Positions 10,701-18,425 of a DNA stretch of 26,400 nucleotides are shown piece by piece. The stretch is from contig LRSR01013866.1 of the NCBI GenBank assembly GCA_001579985.1, positions 1 through 26,400 of the forward strand, read 5' to 3'. The notes beneath the pieces are model-generated. The model saw only the letters and a list, made by a program, of their open reading frames with translations, had not been told where the DNA came from and did not search any database. This DNA comes from Hypsibius dujardini (lineage: Eukaryota > Tardigrada > Eutardigrada > Parachela > Hypsibiidae). Position 1 is the first letter of the stretch, and each line of letters opens with the position of its first letter. Both the position numbers and the translations under genes were made by a program.

Positions 10701-11763
10701 CAGCGACATTGTCGGTTTCACGACCATTTCCGCAGCCGGAAGCCCGATGGACGTCGTCAATCTGCTCAACGGACTTTACACATTCTTCGATGGAGTAATA
10801 GAAAAATTCGATGTCTACAAAGTCGAAACGATTGGTGATGCCTACATGGTAATTCTTACTGTATAAATCACATGTATCGCACTACTCGTCATAGTGAAAT
10901 AAATAATTACAGTACTCTGTTGCACTCTGTTTTGCTTACTCTATAGACAGACATCTTACATATACTGATATCCACTTCACCTTAAGCAATATTGTACTTT
11001 AGGTATCTTCCGGCCTTCCTGTGCGTAATGGCAACCGGCATGCCACGGAGATTGCCTCCATGTCCATCGAGCTGATCAAAGGTATTCGGTCCTTCACAAT
11101 CCCTCACCGGTCTGGACAGGATATTCAAGTGCGGATCGGGATTAACTCCGGTATACAATGATTTATATTAAAAAAAAAGGCTCATCTCAAACAAAAATAA
11201 ACGGTAAGACAGAAATTTTGTCGTGTCGTCTTGGTTTAGGTCCATGTGTTGCTGGCATTGTCGGCCTGAAGATGCCTCGTTACTGTTTGTAAGTGTCCGT
11301 CGTGCACTCATCGCACTGCAACCCTGTACTTGTCTGAATGAGCATAACAACTGTGACTTTAGGTTTGGCGATACAGTGAACGTAGCTTCTCGTATGGAAT
11401 CCACAGGCGAAGGTGTGTGAATGAAGTTTTTTGAAAACCTGTCTGCGAAGCTAAATAAATAAATCCATTTGCTCATTGTTCATTTTTTAGCGATGAAAAT
11501 TCAAATAACGGAGGAGACAAAAGAGCTGCTTCAAAGTATTGGAGGTTTTCGAACGGTGGAACGCGGCTCGGTGGCCGTTAAGGTAGGAAATTAAGGAGGC
11601 GAACTTAGTGAACCGAGTGCCGCACGGAGACATCTGAAATTGTAACGGGAGATCCGACTTAGAATTAGTTATTATAATTACGAACTTTAAGAAAGACTAA
11701 ATAGTGCATTGTTTTCAGGGGAAAGGGATGCTCACTACGTATTGGTTACTGGGCGCTGACTGA
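4743..11763 (+). CDS. Receptor guanylyl cyclase, gene B (complete, 20 exons)
   Basis: Natriuretic-peptide-receptor-like membrane guanylyl cyclase of about 1,078 aa, the usual family length. Exons: 4743-5109, 5823-6209, 6272-6315, 6758-6796, 6860-6937, 7208-7348, 7455-7688, 8283-8527, 8592-8697, 9282-9437, 9504-9686, 9746-9982, 10069-10182, 10253-10554, 10629-10848, 11003-11150, 11240-11288, 11363-11412, 11491-11582, 11719-11763. The joined frame is open to TGA. The start is the ATG at 4743 (A at -3), directly before a signal peptide; an upstream in-frame GTG at 4722 is not a credible eukaryotic start. Ligand binding outside should drive cGMP synthesis inside. Oddities: intron 2 appears to use a GC donor (6210). 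At exon 7 the donor homologous to gene D's is also GC (7683); I chose the GT six bases later (7689), but the GC is possible. The ligand cannot be inferred. Confidence 0.93.
5267..5336 (+). repeat. Direct repeat, copy 1
   Basis: Shares GGAACTAGTACGTTA and CTTTATCCCTGACTATA with copy 2 at 5518-5585. The two may be ends of a degraded element or a segmental duplication inside the intron. Confidence 0.7.
5518..5585 (+). repeat. Direct repeat, copy 2
   Basis: Same orientation as 5267-5336, with a handful of substitutions and a 2-base deletion (CTATATAAGC against CTATAAGC). Confidence 0.7.
6210..6271 (+). promoter_or_regulatory. GC-AG intron (gene B intron 2)
   Basis: Exon 2 ends CGCGTG followed by GCAAGT. 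The equivalent place in gene D is CACGAG followed by GTAGGC, so the position is homologous and GC replaces GT. GCAAGT is otherwise a perfect donor, as is usual for functional GC donors. The acceptor CTTTGCAG ends at 6271, and the exon phase is kept. Intron length is 62 nt. Confidence 0.75.
6316..6757 (+). other. Gene B intron 3
   Basis: 442 nt between canonical GT (6316) and TTTACAG (6751-6757). AT-rich. I see no repeat or gene in it. Confidence 0.75.
7892..8219. mobile_element. MITE-like element in gene B intron 7
   Basis: The left end, 7892-7919 (ACTGTAGCGACGCAATTCTA and on), matches the reverse complement of 8192-8219 (ACTGGAGCGACGCGATTCTG and on). The 328-bp body contains a 48-codon plus-strand ORF at 7990-8136 rich in Asp and Glu ([14 protein letters not shown]), which may be a remnant of a transposase or host exon or may be chance. 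No obvious target-site duplication is seen. Confidence 0.6.
8445..8519 (+). other. Gene B transmembrane segment
   Basis: Residues about 485-509 form one uninterrupted hydrophobic helix ([18 protein letters not shown] and on), preceded by RIPRG and followed by a basic KLRNLRK stop-transfer patch that continues across the intron. This is the family's single membrane span. Confidence 0.85.
8698..9281 (+). other. Gene B intron 9
   Basis: 584-nt AT-rich intron between the juxtamembrane exon and the first pseudokinase exon, with standard GT and TTTTACAG ends. I see no repeat or embedded gene. Confidence 0.75.
9282..10554 (+). other. Gene B kinase-homology (pseudokinase) domain and coiled-coil linker
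   Basis: Exons 10-14, residues about 548-878. HGNL (673-676) replaces the catalytic HRDL, removing the proton-accepting Asp as in all receptor guanylyl cyclases; DYG (693-695) stands for DFG. The usual VAIK lysine is Thr (VALT, 577-580), and no clear alpha-C glutamate is visible before LKNASHPNL. This domain normally restrains the cyclase until ligand binds. Residues about 840-878 ([20 protein letters not shown] to LLPK) form the amphipathic signalling helix and linker that dimerise the enzyme. Confidence 0.85.
10629..11763 (+). other. Gene B guanylyl cyclase catalytic domain
   Basis: Exons 15-20, residues about 879-1078. Metal-binding Asp904 ([10 protein letters not shown]) and Asp948 (GDAY) have the canonical 44-residue spacing. 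Glu944 (KVETIGD) and Cys1016 (YCLFGD) specify guanine rather than adenine. Asn1023 and Arg1027 (NVASRMES) stabilise the transition state. Every catalytic position is filled, so cGMP production as a head-to-tail dimer is expected. The C-terminus is short, ending WLLGAD. Confidence 0.9.
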
Positions 11764-11809
11764 CCACGCTAATTTGACACCGCTGAACCGTTACGTCACC
11801 GTGTGGCTT

Positions 11810-12260
11810 ACAAGGGAATGAGATTACTCTGGAGGGCGATTTTTTTATACCTGTTTGCTGTTACCGATGCACTCTTGCCTGGTCTCTTCGATTCCATCGA
11901 GAAAATCGGCAGAAAATTAGAACTACTATTTTAAAATAAATAAAAGCTGACCAGTGGTAGTATATATAGAGGGCGCTGTTCATGTTACTGAAACATGCAC
12001 TAATTGATTATTTGATTTTGAACGGACTGATCGATTGAATAAACGCAGACACATTATATTAATTAATTAATATACAGAGACGGTAACATAGACAGCGCCC
12101 CCTATATATACCACCACTAGTCAGTTAATATTTATTTAAAATAGTAGTTCTTGTTTTCTGCCAATTTTCTCGATGGAATCGAAGAGACCAGGCGATAGTG
12201 CATTGGTAACGGCAAACAGAATAAAGGAATTCGCCGTCGAGAGTTGTCTCATTTCCTTGT
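11810..12260. repeat. Large palindrome just 3' of gene B
   Basis: Arms 11810-11988 and 12083-12260 are reverse complements at a rough 85-90% identity, separated by a loop of about 94 nt. Shared blocks include TTCGATTCCATCGAGAAAAT (left arm) and ATTTTCTCGATGGAATCGAA (right arm). It begins 46 bp after the gene B stop, so a gene B transcript could fold into a long hairpin. It may be a large MITE, or an inverted duplication. Confidence 0.8.
11935..11944 (+). terminator. Candidate gene B polyadenylation signals
   Basis: Two overlapping AATAAA hexamers (AATAAATAAA), about 175 nt after the TGA stop and inside the left arm of the palindrome. They are the nearest canonical signals downstream of gene B. 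Confidence 0.5.
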
Positions 12261-13627
12261 TAGAATACACTTGTATAGCATATCCACATTACTATATGGC
12301 GTGAATCTTATAGAAACCGACCAGTTAAATTTTTAACAAAATGATTTTGCACTATTTCTGAGAAAAGGGTGGAGGGCCAACATTCGAAGTGCTCGGTTAC
12401 ACGTTTCGAACCGGAAGTAACAAAGGAACGGGATGGTAACTAAGCACTAGACAAAAAACGAATTTTCGAGACTTTTCAGCTTTCAAAGATTTGAGCCTTT
12501 AGAAATCAATAATTTTGCTCGCACTCATCCGAAAATCAAAAAGTGTTTTTTATTACAGCGATAAACACTCTCGTAAACAAAAAACGTTGTTTTTCACTCA
12601 ATCGGTATGATAGTTGTTCAAAAATTGAGTGTAACCGGTGTTACAAAACTAAAAATAACTGTAACGAACGTAACGGCCGTCTGAAACAGAAGTGAAAGTA
12701 CTTGAAACCAACAAAACGAAAAGAATGATGCAAAGTTAATCTCTTGAAATCTGTGAAAAATAATTTTCCACCTCCGCTGTCTGCGAAGATCCCGTGGCGG
12801 CAGAATCTTGACCGTTGTGGTATAACTGTCGAAATTCAGCGCGTTTATCTTCTTCTAATTGGGATCACAGTCTGCTTGTTAAGATATTCCCTCCTGTTGT
12901 TGATCAGTTCAGATGGCAGAACCAAATCAGGGAACAGCTTAACAAATATATTTTGACCAGTTTCCAGTTGCAGAACGTTGTGCACTGCGCAATGCACTGC
13001 GCAAATGGGATGGGAAAAGTGCCCTTTGCGCCAAGTCGGTTTCCAGAAAAACCGTTCGACATTTTTTATTTTTTTAGACGCTTAAAGGAAGAGGAATGTT
13101 TTCTCCGAATTATCAGCTGAAAAACTCGTTTTTGACGATTTGTCACCGAACGTCGGTTGGTTTTCAATATTGAGAAAAGCTTTTTCAAGTCAGTGACTGA
13201 AAACAATGTAACTCAGTATTTTGTATCCACTGATGCATCGATCGACGACGTTTATCAAGATAACGTTAGTCAGAAAGCTCAGCTAAATAAGAAGTCAAAT
13301 TAACAAGTCCAGTCAGACAAGTTCGGCGCTATTATGGCTAACCTTACTAAGACAGTAAGGGGATTTCCCCCCCCCCCCGATCAGCGAGAGTTTTTTTTTA
13401 ACATTAGCTGCTTATTTAACGTGATTTATTATTGCGGTCTTCGTGTGGAAATCACATTACCGGTTTCAGAAAGAATAAGGAAGAAAAAGATTTCCCAGCG
13501 AAGTTGTGCTGTGAGCGAGTGCTTGATTAATTGAACGTTCATTATTTTCCTTTATTTTCGCTGTAAACAATTTCGATTTTTAAAATATATTCAAAACATG
13601 TGTTCTTATATTTTCCTATGCCAAATT

Positions 13628-13800
13628 CAATTTGAAGTCGATCGGCATCAGCTCAATATTTTTTAGGTGTCAGATGGGCGGAGTTGTGAGTGTTTCTCAA
13701 AGAGGACGAGAAATTCGGGCGCAGCTTTGCAGAGCTGGCCTACAGCTCCGCCCCCTGACATCTGAAAAATATTCAGCTGATGCGGATCGACTCCAAATTA
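13628..13800. mobile_element. Palindromic MITE-like element
   Basis: Arms 13628-13687 and 13742-13800 are imperfect reverse complements over about 59 nt (GTCGATCGGCATCAGCT in the left arm; AGCTGATGCGGATCGAC in the right). The total is 173 bp and non-coding. Each arm carries a GGCGGAG(T/C)T motif near the centre. Confidence 0.7.
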
Positions 13801-14226
13801 AACTTAGGGAAAGTGTTAAAACGCATGTTTTAAATGCATGTTTCAAAATCAAAATTTGTTTTAGTGAAAATCAAGGGAAATATTAGGCTTTCAATCAATC
13901 AAGCACCCGTTCACAAGACAAACTCGCTAGGAAAGTATTTTTCTTATTTTTTTCGGAAACCGATAATGCGAATTCCACGCGGAAACCCCAATGATAAATC
14001 ATGATTAACAGACAGCTATTTGCGAAAAAAAATTCAAGTCGATCGGACGGGGAAATTTCCATTACTGCCCGAGTTAGAAAAAACCAGACGCGTTACAGAT
14101 TTTTTTCGACGAAAAACGTGCACTTATTAATATTAACGCTAATAATTGTTTACTGGCACCCAGAAAAATTGACGGAAAGAAAGTAAAAGACACCGGAGAT
14201 CAGATTTTCATTCTATTCGTTTGCAG

Positions 14227-14279
14227 GGAAAAGGAACGTACTGATCACCCACTGGCTCTTGAGTTCTGAGTCTTCCTAG
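14227..14279 (+). pseudogene. Orphan last exon of a receptor guanylyl cyclase copy
   Basis: After an acceptor (TTTGCAG, ending 14226) comes a sequence equivalent to the final exon of genes A, B and D (GKG, then a THWLL-like stretch and stop). One base is missing near 14239, so the frame breaks: GGKGT-like residues, then LITHWLLSSESS and TAG in the shifted frame. None of the other cyclase exons precede it. It is the stub of a copy whose body has been deleted. Confidence 0.75.
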
Positions 14280-14517
14280 AATGCGACAGCCTGTGAAAAT
14301 ATTCACACTCGCGTGTTGATAATGGGTTGCTGACGTGGTAGTTTTTCCATGACTTTTGTTAATGGTCTCGAAACAGTCATCTTAAGTCTTCAGAAATCGG
14401 AATTAATATCTTACCAATGATATCTTATCTTATCTTAGTCCAAGCTTTCTATTATTTAATCTAAAAGTATTTAAAGTATTCAAAGTATAAGAATTTCGAA
14501 AATCTTTACCCTTTTAG

Positions 14518-15466
14518 AGTATGAATTTTCTTCATGGAAGCCCGATTTTTTTCCCATGAACATTTAAACGGGCACGTCTGTTTAACTGACACCCGATTGA
14601 CACTTTAGCAATTTCCGACTAGGGCCTTCCGTTTTTCCGTTACTTCGCTTCCGTATCGACCACGTGACCTTCCGGATCGGTCAGTCGTGCAGCTTCTCTG
14701 GAGATGCCGTTATCAGTCGGCACAATATATATACAATATATTTATATTTACTAAACGAAGGCATGTTATTACGGGGGAGCTATTAACTGGTGAGTGCCGC
14801 TAAGGGGAAGAGAACGAAGACGAGAAACCGCGACACTAATTTTATGTTGTGAGCGTCGAGCCGAAAGCTCGAACGCTCAACATAGGAATACACAGACACA
14901 CCAATCATCCAATCATAACATACACAAATTTGTAGTGGGGCGGGGCCTGCGAGGCACTGCCCTAACAAGGTCTTTCGCTTCGTTTAGAGCTGTGACGTCT
15001 GCAGCTTCGCAATTATACAACAGATCATTTTGCGGAGTAGACCGTTTGAACGAGCCACTTCAGTTGTCTGAGAGGGAAATATTTAATGAGGCATGGGCAC
15101 AAAACCCGATGTCACATGCTCAAAAACAAAATTTTAATTGGATGCTTCGCGGTTGCGTGAAAAGGCTGCAGCGGCAAACATCCCACCCGTTCGACCACGA
15201 GTTCCTTGCTCATCCTGCTCCAATGAGCTGCAGGATTTGATGGAACGGTGCTGGGAGGAGATTCCCGTGGAGCGTCCGACCTTTCCCAAGATCAAAGAGC
15301 GTTTGAAGAAAGTCATCGGCGACTTTGGTGATAATATCGTTGACGTGCTGTTCAAACAGATGGAGCAGTACGCAATGGATCTGGAGCTGAAAGTGGCCGA
15401 GAAGACGCAACAGTTTAAGAATGAAAAAAATCGATCGAAACAATTGCTCAGTCAACTTCTTCCAAA
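14518..15466 (+). pseudogene. Relic of a receptor guanylyl cyclase: three kinase-homology exons
   Basis: Exon 12 remnant (14518-14789): acceptor TTTTAG intact, then SMNFLHGSP, a frameshift, HLNGHVCLTDTR, an in-frame stop, and ISD-stop-GLPFFR after another frameshift; LLWR is recognisable before an AT-rich insertion near 14727. Exon 13 remnant (about 14996-15095): DVCSFAI then QQIILRS, with a lost codon and frame breaks, and GC where the donor GT should be. Exon 14 (15165-15466) is fully open, 302 nt like its counterparts, encoding [10 protein letters not shown] to LLSQLLPK. Ectodomain, membrane span and cyclase exons are absent, so no receptor can be made. It is not clear whether this and the orphan last exon come from one rearranged copy or two. 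Confidence 0.88.
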
Positions 15467-16625
15467 GTATCAAAATAAAGAAGAAAAAATGACGGACGTA
15501 CACTGGTGAACTTACATCGACTGTATCCAAGAAAAACCTTGCAAAGAGAATTAAGTTCTCGCGATTGACGTTGAGGTTCTCCTTGAGTTCAATCAATCAA
15601 TCAAGCTACACAATCACCGCTGTAAAGAATGCTCTCGCTCAGGTTTGGTCGTCTGCATGTTTCTTCTCTTCTGCTCAGTGAAAACAAGATCTGTGCATTT
15701 AATCATTCCGATCTTTGCATTCCTAAATTGTTAATGTTAGGTTAGATTTTTTTAAACAATAGTTATTCTCTATAAATAGAAGGTGTTGTGATTCCAATTT
15801 CCTAAGTTCAGGTAAAGCAAGCATGACTCCATTAAAAATATTTTTACTCCTCGAGTTTTGATTAGATTGCCACAAAACATTTTGGAATTGATTGGCAAGA
15901 AGTAATTTAGTAGAAGTAGTAAAAGTAGTGTTTATTGTGATGACGAAAAATTGCTGATTTCATGATTTCAACCATGATTTCACTCGTAAAGATAAAAAGT
16001 GTCGGTATGACAAAACTTGACTAATCTAAAACTAGCAATTGATGCGATCGACGGAAAGATCGAAGAGCTCAGTCAATTGTTTTGCGAAAACAGAATTGAT
16101 TCCTTAAGTTGAGGTATTTCTTACTAATACTGAGAACAAACAGATTTTATCGCATATTGAGAGCTAGTCCCTTAAGTTGTCAGACGTTCATCTTCGGCAA
16201 CGCTCGAACTGAAATAAAACAGTGACTTCAGCTTCAACTAAACTGAAACCTCTAGTAACAAATTATTTGGTCTTAGGGTTTTGTAGTTGACTAAACACTC
16301 CCTACAGATAACTCTTGACTGGCTCCTGCCTGGGTACAACCTATTCTTGATTACGTTAAAGTACGCTGGATTCCAGTCAAAATGGATGAGCGCAGAGACT
16401 AAGTGCACCTCCAAGGTGACACCTGGCAGTTGTACGTGTACTGAAACTGGCCGGCTTGAATAATCCACCCTTCTTTTCAATCCACGCTGAAAATCCTCAC
16501 GAAGGATCGGGAAGAATCGGGTACCCATGTTAAAAAGCCTATATGTTCCTGGTACATGTATACGTTTGTTTCGATGTGTTGGTGTTTCCCACTGAGAGCG
16601 CAGAACAAACAAAAGCCATTATCAT

Positions 16626-16672
16626 TTGATGGGTTTTGATGGGTTTTGATGGGTTTTTGATGGGTTTTTGAT
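16626..16672. repeat. Short tandem repeat, TTTGATGGG units
   Basis: Four units of 10-11 bp (TTTGATGGGT with one extra T in later units). Confidence 0.85.
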
Positions 16673-17374
16673 AAAACAGAAAAAGAAACAAACAAGGACC
16701 GAAACACCGAAGCAAACTTATACATGTGCCGAAAACATATGGGCTTTTCAACAGCGGTACCCTGTACTGCGTTTTTACTGAAGGATCGACGTTTGCAGAT
16801 ACCGCATGGTAATTCGGGAAATTGTTCACATATTTCTTTAACCACTGGGAATGGCTAACCCTCACGCAAACATTGTTGTTTGTTTGTTAAGCTCACGGTC
16901 ATGGCAATATGAATTTACAATTGCTGTGTTGATTATGACATGAAGCGCAATTTTTATGGACATAAATTCTATTGATTTTAAATCTCTTTTGGTCCCAAGC
17001 CGGATTACATTCATTTGCGGGCTTGGTAAAGAATTGCAGCACTGTTCGAATGTGCATTACAGTAAGAGGATATATCAGGAGCTTTTGCTGCGAAGACCGC
17101 AGGAAGAATAATTAACCTTATCCACGCAAGAATAGAGCTATTTACGGAACAAGATAATCCCGCAACGTCTTTTTCGCTGGCTTTAAGCCATACCACGTTA
17201 ACGTAATTACACAGCTTTTATCATCACGAACGGTAACTTAATACAGCTGCTACACATGTGGGGTCAATTTTGTCCGAACCAATTCGAGCCACGCTTTTAC
17301 CGAGCATCAGCAAAATCTTGTGATCCAAGTTTGAGCCACTTTTTATTACGCCGTATCACTGCTTTTTCCATAGT

Positions 17375-17513
17375 TTGATTGATTGATTAGTTACCTATTC
17401 CGCCAACGAAAGAAAAATGAACATTGAAGAACTTCAAGTAGAAATTGTATGTAAAGTTCTTTCATGTTCATTTTTCTTTCGCAAGTGGAATAAACAATTA
17501 ATCAATCAATCAA
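17375..17513. mobile_element. Palindromic element bounded by ATTGATTGA / TCAATCAAT
   Basis: Left arm 17375-17425 (TTGATTGATTGATTAGTTA and on) and right arm 17465-17513 are reverse complements with a few mismatches; both contain GAAAGAAAAATGAAC or its complement. The 139-bp non-coding palindrome ends in tetranucleotide runs that also occur alone at several other places in the window. Confidence 0.65.
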
Positions 17514-18162
17514 GTTATAAAAAAAGTGACAAGGTGTTAAAAAAAGTACAAAAGTCGACAGAGCGACCTTTGATTTTTCATTCGCAGAGCGTTCGATCGA
17601 TTGTGGCAAATCCAACTGTTTTTGAGATTTCAGATTAGTTTTACTTTCGTTGAATGACCAATTTCTGACAAAGATGATCAAAGTCGGCCAGTTTTGTCTA
17701 TTTTTGGATTGCTGAGATTGCCGACCGCCAACAAAATGCTAAACATGATAAAAATACGAACTCTTTTGTGTTTATCAGATTAATCACAGCTTGCCGACTT
17801 GAAAAAAATGTGTTTGGATCGGATGAATGGTCAGGTTGTGACCAATGGTCAAAACAAGTCACCGAATTTTCGCTGAAAAAGGACTAAAATTGATTCCTAT
17901 GAAAAACTGATGATTGATTAATTGATCGAATTCTCAAACTAGTGAAACCATAACTGGGAAAAATACTTTTGGTATTCAAATCTAGTCGGATCATTCATCG
18001 GATCTATCACATCAAAATCTGAATCCGGATCCACTAGTGGTAGTAGACGCTAACGGGTTAAGCGAAAACAGCTCAGACTAAGGAATAAGAAAGATTTATG
18101 GGAAGTCTTTTCATCGCGATCGTGACTGTTCAATCTGTTTCATCGTCAAGTGATGTTGCTGC

Positions 18163-18209
18163 ACCGACCGACATATCGCTGCTGCACCGAGCGACATATC
18201 GCTGCTGTG
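18163..18209. repeat. Short tandem duplication upstream of gene D
   Basis: Two adjacent copies of a 23-bp unit (GCTGCTGCACCGACCGACAT and on), differing at one base, followed by a third GCTGCTG. It could be a regulatory duplication or simple replication slippage. Confidence 0.7.
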
Positions 18210-18210
18210 T

Positions 18211-18217
18211 GTATAAA
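18211..18217 (+). promoter_or_regulatory. Possible TATA box of gene D
   Basis: TATAAAC in the context GTGTGTATAAACCTGG, about 210 bp before the gene D ATG. The distance allows a 5' UTR of about 180 nt. It rests on motif and position only. Confidence 0.25.
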
Positions 18218-18425
18218 CCTGGATGACAAATCGCGACCTAGGGGAAGGCGTAGCTCAAATGGGAAGTCAACCGTATGACCCTGCAGTACTCGAGTGCCTG
18301 CCTATCAGTCCCTCACATGTACGTGAGGAACCACAATCAGTGTAGAATGTAGAAGCACAAGGAAAACTACCAAGGAAAGGAACTATTTACTCCCATGACT
18401 TTGTTTATTCGTAATAATTTTAATT

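Larger units (their letters stand above)
11764..14226. other. Spacer between gene B and the relic copies
   Basis: About 2.46 kb. It holds the gene B 3' region within a large palindrome (11810-12260), a second palindromic element (13628-13800), a poly-C run near 13369-13378 and a repeated GCACTGCGCAAT (about 12979-12998). Small ORFs here have no recognisable content. No cyclase exon homology is seen before 14227. Confidence 0.65.
15467..18425. other. Spacer upstream of gene D
   Basis: About 2.96 kb with no recognisable exon; the cyclase exons expected after 15466 are missing. It contains AATCAATCAATCAAG (about 15590), four TTTGATGGGT units (16626-16672), a palindromic element (17375-17513) and a doubled 23-bp GCACCGA(C/G)CGACATATC block (18163-18208). 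Minus-strand ORFs of 100-124 codons at 16238-16865 show no family resemblance. Confidence 0.6.

Noticed and set aside
14783-15240. ORFs spanning the relic exons 12-14
   Set aside because: They run through intron sequence and across frame breaks; alignment to genes B and D shows a decayed copy, not a new gene.
16238-16865. Minus-strand ORFs of 108-124 codons in the spacer
   Set aside because: No recognisable motifs, overlapping frames, and a region containing simple repeats; nothing supports expression.
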